NCBI GenBank assembly: GCA_903825285.1
Contig: CAIJZY010000014.1
Span: 124,001-188,000, forward strand
DNA from: an uncultured Opitutia bacterium
GTDB taxonomy: Bacteria > Verrucomicrobiota > Verrucomicrobiia > Opitutales > Opitutaceae
DNA: 64,000 bases
Reading direction: 5' to 3'
Positions 27,419 through 36,091 of the stretch are shown here, one piece after another (within the stretch, counting starts at the first letter, position 1; each line of letters starts with the position of its first letter). A model generated the notes under the pieces. That model saw only the letters and a list, made by a program, of their open reading frames with translations. It was not told the DNA's origin and ran no database searches. The position numbers and the translations under genes were made by a program.

Positions 27419-29299
27419 CTATCTGGCCTCGCGCGGCGGGGCCGTGACCTCGAGCACCACGTAGCCGTCGGACTGCCATTCGCGGCGGATGTGGAAGAAC
27501 GGGACGAGCCAGACGGCACGGCGGGCGAGGAACTCGAGCTGCTTGGGCGAGTGCGTCATCACGACGTAGCGCAGGCCCGACTGCCGCCAGCGCCGGGCCA
27601 CCTCGTCGGGTGGCAGGCGGTGGTCGAAAAGCCACGCCACCTCGGGGCTCCACAGCGGCACCACGGTGATGCCCGTGGACGCCAGCGAGCGCGGCAGGCT
27701 CACGCCCTCGCTGAGGATGCGGGCATGGTCGGGCAGCGCCACGAGATGCCGCGCCAGCGCATCGTCGGCCTGGCGGCTCTCGTCCACGAACCGTTGCCCG
27801 ACGTCGGGCCACGCGGCGACGCGGAGGTGGTAGGGGTTGTGCGGCAGCGTGAGCGAGACCGGGAGCGTGGCGAGCAGCACGGCGCCGAGCACCAGGTCGG
27901 CCGCGCGGCGGTACGTCGCGCCCCAGTCCGCGACGGCGAGCGCGTGCCCGCCGAAGGCGGCCCCGAGCGCGAAGGCGGGGCTCAGCACGCGGAGCGAGTA
28001 GAACAGCCCGCCGCCCGTGTAAGGCACGGAGGCGTACCAAAGGCCGAAGGTCAGCGCGAGGCCGGCGGCGCAGCCGAGCGTCTCGGGCGCGCGCCGCCGC
28101 ATGTGGAAGAACAGCGCGAGCCAGCAGAAGGCCGCGGCCGGCGCGCAGAGCAGGAGGTAGCGGACGATTTCCCGCCAGGCCGCGGGGGTCGCGAGCAGGT
28201 GATGCGAGCCGAGCGAGATGGTCGCGGCCCAGTCAATGAAGAAACGGTCCACCGGGAACCAGCCCGCGACGTCCAGGGAGTAGAAGGGATTCCCGGTCAG
28301 AATCCACGTCCGCAGCGGCCACGCGAGCGCGAGCGGCAGCGCGGCCGCGGCGAACCCGAGCACGGCGCGGCGGGGTGCGCGCAGGAGGAGCAGGAGAACC
28401 AGGCCGTGGCCGGGGAAAACCAGCCCATACTCGCGGGCGCCGGCCCCGACCATTGCCGCCAGCGCGGCCAGTCCGAGCCAGCCGGTGGCGCGGGACTGGT
28501 GCCAGAGGAAGATGCCCAGCGTGATGCCCAGGAGGGCGACGGCGGTCAGGCCCGTCTCCTGGCCCAGCAGCAGCGACCAGTTGAGCAGCGGGGTCGCGGC
28601 CGCGAGGATCACGGCCCGGCGGGCCGCGGGGGTGCCGCTCCAGTGGTGCGCCAGCCGCCACACGAGGTCATGGAGCGCGAGCAGCTGGAGCAGGCCGCCG
28701 GCGGAGGCCCACACCTCGCGCATGGCGCCCGCGCAGGCATAGGCCCAGGCATGGAGGCTGGCGACGCCGGGCGGGATGCTCTCCACCCAGAAGTAGTGCG
28801 TGAAGTCGGCCGCCGAGCGCGGCGGATAGAAATCCAGCGTGCCGCTGTGCAGCATCTGCTCGGCGAGCCAGCTCCAGCGGAAGTCAATGTCGCCGCCGTT
28901 GAGCGGCTGCGTCGCCAGCCGCCAGAGCAGGATGAGCAGGAACCCCGCGTAGAGCGCGGTCCAGGGACCGAGGTCGGCGAGGAAGGCGAACGGGCGGGCG
29001 GCGGGATCAGCCGGTGGGGGCGAGCTGGCTCGCGACTTTCCGGCCTGACGGGTCGCGAGCCAGCTCGCTCCCAGACTCACGAGCGCGAGGACGCCGGTCA
29101 GGGTGCCGAGGTCGATCGGCACATGGGTGAAGGCGAGGAGCAGGACCGCGGCGTAGAGCGTGGCGGCGGAGCCGAGGAAGCTGCCGGCGAGGCTGAACGG
29201 CAGGCGCAGCGCGCGGAGCAGCAGGGCGCCCGGACCCAGCAGGCCGGCGAAGAGCAGGGCGACGCGGCCGGCGGTGGAGAGGAGTTCGATGGCGCCCAC
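27419..29299 (-). CDS. Polytopic membrane protein, possible glycosyltransferase-like
   Basis: 626 residues with about twelve hydrophobic segments and a soluble C-terminal domain (ILSEGVSLPRSLASTGITVVPLWSPEVAWLFDHRLPPDEVARRWRQ). Topology and the large loop after the third segment (GGDIDFRWSWLAEQMLHSGTLDFYPPR) resemble GT-C type dolichyl-phosphate-sugar transferases, but I cannot point to a confirmed catalytic motif. Residues about 75-100 (LGASWLATRQAGKSRASSPPP) are encoded by an in-frame REP-like palindrome. It is convergent with the SUI1-family gene. Confidence 0.75.
   Translation of the reverse strand: MGAIELLSTAGRVALLFAGLLGPGALLLRALRLPFSLAGSFLGSAATLYAAVLLLAFTHVPIDLGTLTGVLALVSLGASWLATRQAGKSRASSPPPADPAARPFAFLADLGPWTALYAGFLLILLWRLATQPLNGGDIDFRWSWLAEQMLHSGTLDFYPPRSAADFTHYFWVESIPPGVASLHAWAYACAGAMREVWASAGGLLQLLALHDLVWRLAHHWSGTPAARRAVILAAATPLLNWSLLLGQETGLTAVALLGITLGIFLWHQSRATGWLGLAALAAMVGAGAREYGLVFPGHGLVLLLLLRAPRRAVLGFAAAALPLALAWPLRTWILTGNPFYSLDVAGWFPVDRFFIDWAATISLGSHHLLATPAAWREIVRYLLLCAPAAAFCWLALFFHMRRRAPETLGCAAGLALTFGLWYASVPYTGGGLFYSLRVLSPAFALGAAFGGHALAVADWGATYRRAADLVLGAVLLATLPVSLTLPHNPYHLRVAAWPDVGQRFVDESRQADDALARHLVALPDHARILSEGVSLPRSLASTGITVVPLWSPEVAWLFDHRLPPDEVARRWRQSGLRYVVMTHSPKQLEFLARRAVWLVPFFHIRREWQSDGYVVLEVTAPPREAR
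29014..29074. repeat. REP-like palindrome, family C (copy 2), inside a CDS
   Basis: The arms read GTGGGGGCGAGCTGGCTCGC-type on the left and the near-complement on the right, with a loop of about 17 bp. This copy has diverged at two arm positions. It is inside the membrane-protein gene and is translated in frame in a cytoplasmic or periplasmic loop. Confidence 0.85.
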
Positions 29300-29395
29300 G
29301 GGGTAGGGTTGTGAACCGCTAATTTTCGCTAATCACCACTAATTTTTCGGAGGCGGCCGACTTTGCTTTCCCCGACGGGCACCGCGGAGCGGAAA

Positions 29396-30517
29396 TCAAC
29401 GGTTCCCCGCATCCGTCCCGGCCAGCTCGCGTTCCTTCTCGGTCTTGAGCCGGAGCTGGCCGCAGGCGGCGTTGATGTCGTGGCCCTTTTCGCGGCGGAG
29501 CGTGACGGACACGCGGGCCGCGCGCAGGATCTCGGCGAAGTGGTCCTGGCGCGTGAGGCTCGGGCGCTTCCAGGGCAGGCCCTCGACGGTGTTGTACGGG
29601 ATGAGGTTCACGTGCGCGTGGAGGTCGAGGGCGATGTCGCGCAGCAGCCGGGCCTGCTCAAGGGAGTCGTTCACGTCCTCGATCAGGATGAACTCCAGCG
29701 TGATCATGCGGCCGTGCTTTTCGTTGAAGGCCTTCACGGCGGGCAGGAGCTTGGCGAGGGGGTAGGCCTTGTTGACCGGCATGATCTGCTCGCGGACCGC
29801 GTCGGTGGCGCCGTGGAGCGAGATCGCGAGCCGGAAGCCGAGCGGCTCCTCGGCGAGCTGCAGGATCTTCGGGACGAGCCCGCTGGTGGAGATCGTGATG
29901 CGGCGCGCGCCGAAGCCGAGGCCCCACTCGGCGTTGAGGATGGTGAGGGCGCGGAGCAGCGCGTCGTAGTTGGCGAGCGGCTCCCCCATGCCCATGACCA
30001 CGATGTTGTCGAACGAGGCAAGCTCCTGCCGGGCGCGCGGCGTGCGGGCGTCCTCGCTCCGGCACACGTGCAGCAGCTGGGCCACGATCTCGCCGGCGGT
30101 GAGGTTGCGCTTGAGCCCAGCGAGGCCGCTGGCGCAGAAGACGCAGCCCATCGCGCAGCCGACCTGGGTGGAGATGCAGATCGTCTTGCGCGAGTGGTCC
30201 ACGCCGACGCCCTCCTGCGGCGCGCGGATGATGACCGTCTCGATCAGCGACTGGTCGCGCAGCTCGAGCAGCAGCTTGTCGGTGACGTCCTCCGAGTGCT
30301 TGTTGAGCACCAGCTCCGCGGGCATGAAGTCGAACGTCGTGTCGAGCCAGGTCCGCAGCGGCTTCGACAGGTTGGTCATGGCGTCCCACGAGGTGACGCG
30401 CTTCTTGTACACCCACTCGAGGATCTGCTTCGCGCGGAACGCCGGCTCGCCCTGCTCCGCGAGGCGGGCGGTGAGCGAGTCGAGCGTTTCGCCGGTGAGG
30501 GGGGGCTTCGGGTCCAT
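29396..30517 (-). CDS. rlmN: 23S rRNA (adenine-2503-C2)-methyltransferase
   Basis: 373 residues. The radical-SAM cluster motif CxxxCxxC is at Cys121, Cys125 and Cys128 (GCAMGCVFCASG), with the second catalytic Cys near the end (GHDINAACGQL). RlmN methylates A2503 of 23S rRNA and A37 of some tRNAs. It starts 6 bp after the leuA stop and is probably co-transcribed with it. Confidence 0.95.
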   Translation of the reverse strand: MDPKPPLTGETLDSLTARLAEQGEPAFRAKQILEWVYKKRVTSWDAMTNLSKPLRTWLDTTFDFMPAELVLNKHSEDVTDKLLLELRDQSLIETVIIRAPQEGVGVDHSRKTICISTQVGCAMGCVFCASGLAGLKRNLTAGEIVAQLLHVCRSEDARTPRARQELASFDNIVVMGMGEPLANYDALLRALTILNAEWGLGFGARRITISTSGLVPKILQLAEEPLGFRLAISLHGATDAVREQIMPVNKAYPLAKLLPAVKAFNEKHGRMITLEFILIEDVNDSLEQARLLRDIALDLHAHVNLIPYNTVEGLPWKRPSLTRQDHFAEILRAARVSVTLRREKGHDINAACGQLRLKTEKERELAGTDAGNR

Positions 30518-30523
30518 TGACGG

Positions 30524-32188
30524 CTAGCGCGCCAGCACGCGGTTCAGCGCGCTGACGACGGCCTTGATCGAGGCGAGCTCGATGTTGGTGTCGATGCCGG
30601 CGCCGAAGAGGGTGTGGCCGCGCTCCGTCTTGATCTGGATGTAGGACACGGCGCGGGCCTCGGCGCCCTTGCCCAGGGAGTGCTCCGAGTAGGAGAGGAC
30701 CTCGAACTTGGGCAGGGCGGTGGTGCCGAGGGCGCGCACGAACGCGTCGATCGGGCCGTTGCCCTTGGCCGTGAGCCGGTGGGCCTGGCCGTGGAGCTCG
30801 ATGGCGGCCTCGCAGGTGACGTTGCTGTCGCGCTCGCTGGTCTTGAAGTGCTGGAGGGCGAGCGGCGCGGTGCGGCCGAGGTACTCCTCCTGGAACGCGG
30901 CGTGGATGTCCGCCGGCGTGAGCTCGGTGCCCTTGGCGTCGGCCACGTCGTTGATGATCTTGCCGATCTCCCGGTGCATCGCCTTCGGCAGGGAGAAGCC
31001 GTACTCGTGCTCGAGGATGTAGGCGACGCCCCCCTTGCCCGACTGGCTGTTGATGCGGATGATGGCCTTGTAGCTGCGGCCGATGTCCGCCGGGTCGATG
31101 GGAATGTAGAGGACGTCCCACGGCTTGCCCGGGCCCTGGTGGGGCCAGGACTTCTTGATCGCGTCCTGGTGCGAGCCGCTGAAGGCGGTGAAGACCAGCT
31201 CGCCCGCGTACGGCTGGCGCGGCGGGACCTCCAGCTTGGTGCAGCGCTCGTAGATGTCGCGGATCGCGTTGATGTCGCTGAAGTCGAGGCCCGGATGGAG
31301 GCCGTGCGTGTAGAGGTTCAGGGCGACGGTGACGAGGTCGAGGTTGCCGGTGCGCTCGCCGTTGCCGAAGAGCGTCCCCTCGACCCGGTCGGCGCCGGCC
31401 AGCAGGGCGAGCTCGGTGGCGGCGACGCCGGTGCCGCGGTCGTTGTGGGTGTGGAGCGAGACGATCGTGCGGTCGCGGCGCGTGAGGTGGGTGCACATCC
31501 ACTCGATCTGGTCGGCGTGGACGTTGGGCATGGCGTACTCGACCGTGGCCGGCAGGTTGAGGATGATGGGGTTGTCGGCGGTTGGTGCCCAGACGTCGGT
31601 GACGGCCTCGCAGACCTCGAGGGCGAACTCGAGCTCGGTGCTGGTGAAGCTCTCGGGGGAGTACTCCAGCTGCAGGCGCGTGCCGGCGGCGACGAGCGGC
31701 TGCATGTGGCGCTTGAGGCAGGCGACGCCGTCGGTCGCGATGCGCGCAATGTCGGCGCGGCTGGCGTTGAAGACGTACTCGCGCTGCTTGGGCGAGGTGG
31801 AGTTGTAGAGGTGGAAGATGGCGTGCCGCGCGCCCGCCAGGGCCGCGAGCGAGCGGGTGATGAGGTCCTCGCGGCACTGGCAGAGGACCTGGATGGCGAC
31901 GTCGGCGGGGATGCGGTTCTCGTCGATCAGCCGGCGGCAGAAATCGAACTCGATCTGCGAGGCGGAGGGGAAGCCGATCTCGATCTCCTTGAAGCCGATT
32001 TTCACGAGGAGGTCGAAGTACTCGAGCTTCTCCTCGACGCTCATGGGCTGGGCGAGGGCCTGGTTGCCGTCGCGCAGGTCGACCGAGCACCAGATCGGGG
32101 CGCGGGTGAGGGTGCGATTGGGCCACTGGCGGTTGGGCAGCGCGACGGGGGGGAACGGACGGTATTTCGTGACGGGAGCAGGTTGCAT
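30524..32188 (-). CDS. leuA: 2-isopropylmalate synthase
   Basis: 554 residues, the longer (type 2) LeuA form. The N-terminal IWCSVDLRDGNQAL holds the catalytic Arg-Asp, HTHNDRGTG the metal-binding His residues, and the C-terminal third (NVTCEAAIELHGQAHRLTAKGNGPIDAF) is the leucine-regulatory domain. It commits acetyl-CoA and 2-oxoisovalerate to leucine synthesis. Other leu genes are absent; ilvB lies 18 kb away. Confidence 0.95.
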   Translation of the reverse strand: MQPAPVTKYRPFPPVALPNRQWPNRTLTRAPIWCSVDLRDGNQALAQPMSVEEKLEYFDLLVKIGFKEIEIGFPSASQIEFDFCRRLIDENRIPADVAIQVLCQCREDLITRSLAALAGARHAIFHLYNSTSPKQREYVFNASRADIARIATDGVACLKRHMQPLVAAGTRLQLEYSPESFTSTELEFALEVCEAVTDVWAPTADNPIILNLPATVEYAMPNVHADQIEWMCTHLTRRDRTIVSLHTHNDRGTGVAATELALLAGADRVEGTLFGNGERTGNLDLVTVALNLYTHGLHPGLDFSDINAIRDIYERCTKLEVPPRQPYAGELVFTAFSGSHQDAIKKSWPHQGPGKPWDVLYIPIDPADIGRSYKAIIRINSQSGKGGVAYILEHEYGFSLPKAMHREIGKIINDVADAKGTELTPADIHAAFQEEYLGRTAPLALQHFKTSERDSNVTCEAAIELHGQAHRLTAKGNGPIDAFVRALGTTALPKFEVLSYSEHSLGKGAEARAVSYIQIKTERGHTLFGAGIDTNIELASIKAVVSALNRVLAR

Positions 32189-32438
32189 GGCAGCAGGCGG
32201 ACGGGAAAGAGTGGGGGAAAAGGACCGGGGACGCCATCCCAGAGACGGCGGAAATCTATCCGGCTACGCACGATCGGCCGCTAGGCGGCGATTCAGAGAT
32301 CGTGCGCGGAGGTAAGTCGAAGCGCCGGGAGCGGGTTTCGCATGTCTGCGCCCGGAGTTAGGGCGGGCCCCCGGCGGCTGTCAAGGGAGCGGCCCCGGCG
32401 GCCGTGTCCTAAGCCCGCCCGCGCCAGGGTCATTGGAC

Positions 32439-32464
32439 TGTAACCCGGGCGGGCCCGGGCCGTC
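32439..32464 (+). promoter_or_regulatory. Possible ECF-type promoter of the sigma-factor operon
   Basis: TGTAACC (32439-32445), a 15-bp spacer and CGTC (32461-32464) fit the general ECF pattern of an AAC-containing -35 and a CGTC -10, located 36 bp before the sigma gene start. The rest of the 311-bp gap between leuA and this gene shows only GC-rich sequence. Confidence 0.45.
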
Positions 32465-32499
32465 TTGCCTGTTGTGCCTGAGTTTGCCCACATTCTCCT

Positions 32500-33090
32500 A
32501 TGCCTGAAGACGAGTCGTTCGACCTGGTCGGCTGCCTGGCGCGCGTGCGTGCGCGCGATCAATCCGCGGCCCGGGCCCTGGTCGATCATCTCTACCCGCT
32601 GGTCATCCGCATCATCCGCGCGCACCTGCCCCGGCGGGTCGCCGAGGAAGACCTCGCCCAGGACATTTTTCTGAAGATGTTCACCCGCCTCGAACAGTAC
32701 CAGGGAGCCGTCCCCTTTCCGCACTGGGTGTCGCGGATCGCGGTGACGACCTGCATCGACCAGCTGCGCGCGCAGAAGCGCCGGCCGGAGTTCCGCTGGG
32801 CCGACCTCTCGGAGAACGAGGCGGACGTGCTCGACGCGGTGCTGACGGACGACCGCGAGGTGGAGGCCGGCGACGCCCTGGCGGCGCGCGAGCTCGTGCA
32901 CCAGCTGCTCGGCCAGCTCAAGCCCGACGACCGCATGGTCATCCAGCTGCTTGACCTCGAGCAGAAGACCATCGCCGAGATCAGCGCCCTGACCGGGTGG
33001 AACCAGTCGCTCGTCAAGGTGCGCGCCTTCCGCGCCAGACGGAAGTTGCGGAAACTTTTCCAGGAGCTAGAACAAAAGGAACGTTCATGA
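32500..33090 (+). CDS. ECF RNA polymerase sigma factor
   Basis: 196 residues. Region 2 is LVDHLYPLVIRIIRAHLPRRVAEEDLAQDIFLKMF with WVSRIAVTTCIDQLRAQKRR, and region 4 is LLGQLKPDDRMVIQLLDLEQKTIAEISALTGWNQSLVKVRAFRARRKLRKL. It overlaps the next gene by 4 nt (ATGA). The next two genes encode a small membrane protein and a CpxP-like protein, so the trio looks like an envelope-stress module that activates its own promoter. Confidence 0.92.
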   Translation: MPEDESFDLVGCLARVRARDQSAARALVDHLYPLVIRIIRAHLPRRVAEEDLAQDIFLKMFTRLEQYQGAVPFPHWVSRIAVTTCIDQLRAQKRRPEFRWADLSENEADVLDAVLTDDREVEAGDALAARELVHQLLGQLKPDDRMVIQLLDLEQKTIAEISALTGWNQSLVKVRAFRARRKLRKLFQELEQKERS

Positions 33091-33386
33091 AACCCCACCC
33101 GGACCAGCAATGGCAGCGGCTGATCACGGCGGCCCGTTCGGCCGCCGATCCCCGCGACCCCTCGGCGCCCTTCGGCTTCGCCACGCGCGTGGCGGCGCGG
33201 GCGTTCGCGTCGCCTGCCCCGGCGGGCTCGCTTGTGGAGCGCTTCGCGCTGCGCGCGCTCGGCGTGGCGGCACTGCTGGCCGTCCTCAGCGTGGCCGGCA
33301 ACTACACGGCCCTCGTCAGCGCCTTCGACAACGAGACCGCGGGGCTCGACGATCCCGTGGGTGACATGATCGACCTCGCCTCCTGA
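33087..33386 (+). CDS. Small membrane protein, possible anti-sigma factor
   Basis: 99 residues. An N-terminal cytoplasmic helix region (DQQWQRLITAARSAADPRDPSAPFGFATRVAARAF) precedes one membrane segment (LGVAALLAVLSVAGNYTAL) and a short outer tail. Size, topology and overlap with the ECF gene are as expected for an anti-sigma protein, but no zinc-binding (ZAS) motif is present, so the role is inference. Confidence 0.7.
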   Translation: MKPHPDQQWQRLITAARSAADPRDPSAPFGFATRVAARAFASPAPAGSLVERFALRALGVAALLAVLSVAGNYTALVSAFDNETAGLDDPVGDMIDLAS

Positions 33387-33388
33387 CC

Positions 33389-33835
33389 ATGGACAAGACC
33401 TGGAAAGTCATCCTCGCCTTCATCGGGATTTTTGTCGCCGGCCTCGTGGTGGGCGGCCTCGTGACGCTGCGCGTGGTCAAGGCGCTCGCGCCGCCGCGCC
33501 TCGCCTCGCCCGAGCAGTTCGGGCCGCAGCTCATGAAGCGCTTCACGGAAAATCTGGCGCTCACGCCCGCGCAGCAGGAGCAGATCAAGCCGCTGATCGC
33601 CCGCGCCGCGGAGGAGCTGCACCAGATGCGGCGGACGACGATGCAGAACTCCCAGGCGATCATCGACCGCACGGAAAGCGACATCGCCGCCGTGCTGACG
33701 CCCGAGCAGCGGGCCAAGTTCGAGCAGATGCGCGCCGAGCAGCGCGACCGCATCCGGAAGTTTTTCGAGGAGCGGAACCGCCGCCAGAAGGACCAGCGCC
33801 GGCCGGCCGCCCCGACCGCCCCGCCGCCGTCATAA
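33389..33835 (+). CDS. CpxP/Spy-like periplasmic protein with N-terminal anchor
   Basis: 148 residues. A membrane anchor (VILAFIGIFVAGLVVGGLVTL) is followed by helices typical of the LTXXQ family (NLALTPAQQEQIKPLIARAAEEL, then AAVLTPEQRAKFEQMRAEQRDRIRKFFEE). Such proteins sense misfolded proteins or metals in the periplasm. As the third gene of the sigma operon it may be the sensor or the effector. Confidence 0.8.
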   Translation: MDKTWKVILAFIGIFVAGLVVGGLVTLRVVKALAPPRLASPEQFGPQLMKRFTENLALTPAQQEQIKPLIARAAEELHQMRRTTMQNSQAIIDRTESDIAAVLTPEQRAKFEQMRAEQRDRIRKFFEERNRRQKDQRRPAAPTAPPPS

Positions 33836-33877
33836 ATTAAGGTGTTGCGCGACCCGGGAACCGGGGCATGGTCCGCA

Positions 33878-33977
33878 CCGGCCAGGTGCCATGCATGGGC
33901 AGGCGCGTGAACTCCGCCAGGGCCGGAAGGCAGCAACGGTAACGACGTCCTCCTAGTGCCGTGGAGTGCCTGGCCAC
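33878..33977 (+). ncRNA. ffs: Signal recognition particle RNA (4.5S type)
   Basis: The SRP core CCAGGGCCGGAAGGCAGCA (about 33917-33936) is present, the ends GGCCAGG and CCTGGCC close a long hairpin, and a T7 run follows. About 100 nt, the small bacterial form without an Alu domain. A plausible promoter is TTGCGC (33845) with 16 bp to CATGGT (33867). It lies just upstream of dnaX, a common arrangement. Confidence 0.93.
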
Positions 33978-33985
33978 CTTTTTTT

Positions 33986-34015
33986 ATTCCGGATACCGGA
34001 GACCGGATTCCGGAC
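33986..34015. repeat. Period-7 repeat, family B (copy 3)
   Basis: Four in-phase 7-mers (ATTCCGG, ATACCGG, AGACCGG, ATTCCGG) follow directly after the SRP RNA terminator. No clear inverted partner is present. Confidence 0.7.
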
Positions 34016-34114
34016 ATGTGGGGCGAAGGGGTGAGGGCCGACAGGCCGCCCCCGCCTCGGGTGGGGAAAATCCGCGGTTCCGCTCCTCCGCGCGGCCGCG
34101 ATCTTCCGGGCAGT

Positions 34115-34152
34115 TTTGATTTGCGCTTTGGAGTTTGGGATTTGGTCTTGGG
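34115..34152. repeat. Period-7 repeat, family H (copy 2)
   Basis: Five in-phase 7-mers (GATTTGC, GCTTTGG, AGTTTGG, GATTTGG, TCTTGGG) run up to the dnaX start, overlapping where a ribosome binding site would be. Confidence 0.65.
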
Positions 34153-34155
34153 CCA

Positions 34156-35699
34156 GTGTCCACGGGTTACCAAGTCATCGCGCGCAAGTGGCGGTCACAG
34201 ACGTTTGACGACGTCGTCGGCCAGGACCACGTGGTGCGCACGCTGAAGAACGCCATCACCCGCGGCCGCATCGCGCACGCCTACCTGTTCGTCGGCCCGC
34301 GCGGCACGGGCAAGACCTCGCTGGCGCGGCTCTTCGCCAAGGCGCTCAACTGCACCGGCGGGCCCAAGGCGGACTTTGACGTGAACGACCCGGCGTGCCT
34401 CGCGATCGCCGAGGGCTCCCACCTCGACGTGATCGAGATCGACGGCGCCTCGAACAACGGCGTGGACCAGGTCCGCGACCTGCGCGACACCGTGCGCTAC
34501 GCGCCGGCGCAGGGGAAGTTCAAGGTCTACATCATCGACGAGGTGCACATGCTGTCGGTGCAGGCGTTCAACGCGCTGCTGAAGACGCTCGAGGAGCCGC
34601 CGGCGCACGTGAAGTTCGTCTTCGCCACGACCGACCCGCAGAAGGTGCTGCCGACGATCGTGTCGCGCTGCCAGCGCTTCGACCTCCGCCCGATCCCGGC
34701 CCCGCTGATCGTGGAGCGCCTGCGCCGCATCGCCACGGCCGAGAAGATCAAGGTCAGCGAGCCCGCGCTGGAGTGCATCGCGCGGATGGCCGACGGCGGC
34801 ATGCGCGACGCGCAGTCGATCCTCGACCAGATGATTTCCTTCTGCGGCGGCGAGATCTCCGAGCCCGACGTGCTGGACGTCTACGGGCTGGTGGCGGCCG
34901 ACAAGATCGCCGCGCTCGCGGCGGCCCTCGCCGCCGGCGACCACCCGCGGATCGTGGCGATCGTGGACGAATGCGACGCCGCCGGGCGCGACCTGGTGCG
35001 GCTGCTGGCGGACCTCCAGGCGCAGGTGCGCGGGGCGCTGCTCGACGCGATCGCACAGGGCGGCCGCAGCGCCCAGCTGGGCGGCGAGCCGATGACGACG
35101 GAGCAGATCACCCGGCTGCTCGACGGCCTCCGCGAGGGCGAGGGCGCGGTGAAGCTGGGGCTGGCGGAGAAGATCAATTTCGAGGTCACCCTGCTGAAGG
35201 CCGTCGAGGCCAGCCGCGCCCGGGCGATCGACAGCCTTATCCGCGAGCTCACGGCCCTGGCCGACGAGTCTCCCGCGCCGGCCGGCGCGGACGGCGAAAA
35301 AAAAAAGGACTGATTGACCGGCTGGAGGCGCGGCTGTCGGCCGCGCTGCTCGCCCGCGGGGATCTGGCGCCCGCCGCCCCGGCCGCCGAGTCCGTGGACG
35401 AGGCCGTGACCGCCGAGCCGAGTCCGGGTGCGGCCGCCGCGCTGGAGAACGGAGCCAATGTCTGGCCTGACGCCACGGCCGAGGCCGCCTTCTTCGCCGA
35501 GCAGCAGGAACGGGGCGAGCCGGTGCCCGTGGCACCCGCCGCCGGGGCCGCGGAGGAAGTGGACGTCAAGACGCCGCTGCCCGCGCTCGACGAGCTGGTG
35601 AAACGGATCTCCCCCGAGGCGCGCGAGCTGATGGATGAGCTGTTCCGGGCCAAGTTCGTGACCGTCAAGCGCGTGCCCCAGTCCGCACTGAAACCGTAG
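34156..35699 (+). CDS. dnaX: DNA polymerase III tau/gamma subunit, expressed by -1 frameshifting
   Basis: Clamp-loader ATPase. From GTG 34156 ([23 protein letters not shown]) the zero frame runs 385 residues to a TGA at 35311-35313: Walker [10 protein letters not shown], Walker [11 protein letters not shown], sensor ATTDPQK, SRC finger VSRCQRFDL. That product is gamma-like. A -1 shift at A AAA AAG (35301-35307) opens a further 128 codons to 35699, giving a tau-like tail rich in Ala and Glu ending RVPQSALKP. The zinc module between Walker A and B retains only two Cys (NCTGG...PACLAIAEG) of the usual four. The alternative is a sequencing indel in the A10 run, but the exact in-phase heptamer argues against it. 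Confidence 0.88.
35297..35346 (+). promoter_or_regulatory. Programmed -1 frameshift signal in dnaX
   Basis: Ten A residues (35297-35306) and a G give the heptamer A AAA AAG at 35301-35307 in the zero-frame phase, identical to the E. coli dnaX slippery site. The zero-frame stop is 4 nt later. A GCGCGGC/GCCGCGC hairpin (35328-35346) lies 20 nt downstream, farther than the E. coli stimulator. Transcriptional slippage on A10, as in Thermus, is an alternative. Confidence 0.75.
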
Positions 35700-35718
35700 C
35701 TGGCCGGGAAAACCCCTC

Positions 35719-36078
35719 CTAGACCGGCCAATGGGAGCCGAGATCTGGTCGGCCGGATACGCTGCGGGCGTAAAGGTAGGTTTCCACGGCTTGGCCGGCG
35801 AAGGGCGGCTGCAGCGACACCGGTTCCCGACGGTAAAGCCCTTCCGCAAGACCCTCCAGCTCGTCGAGCCGGGTGAGGCACTCGGGGGTCACCGACCAAA
35901 CCTCGCCGCTCACGCCGCCGCGGTCGTCCGGCACGGCGACCATGCCCGGGTAATCGTCCAGCGCGTAGAGCCGGAAGCCCGGCCCGGTGTGCGCCTCGCC
36001 GAGGAATGCCTGGCCCGCGAGGCAGGCGTGGTTGCGGCCCCCGCGCTTCAGCGTGCCATAGACGAACACGAGGCTCAT
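35719..36078 (-). CDS. Gamma-glutamylcyclotransferase-like protein
   Basis: 119 residues from ATG 36078. It opens with the family motif VFVYGTLKRGGRNH. The probable catalytic Glu is in DELEGLAEGLYRREPV, followed by the YLYARSV strand. Members act on gamma-glutamylamines or glutathione. It lies 13 bp downstream of the phosphatase gene on the same strand. Confidence 0.9.
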   Translation of the reverse strand: MSLVFVYGTLKRGGRNHACLAGQAFLGEAHTGPGFRLYALDDYPGMVAVPDDRGGVSGEVWSVTPECLTRLDELEGLAEGLYRREPVSLQPPFAGQAVETYLYARSVSGRPDLGSHWPV

Positions 36079-36091
36079 GCGGCCCGGCGCT

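Noticed and set aside
29658-32237. Long minus-strand frame over rlmN and leuA
   Set aside because: Spans two well-supported genes in another frame and is Arg/Pro/His-rich.
34156-35699. dnaX as a frameshifted pseudogene
   Set aside because: The break falls exactly at an in-phase A AAA AAG heptamer and all ATPase motifs are intact.
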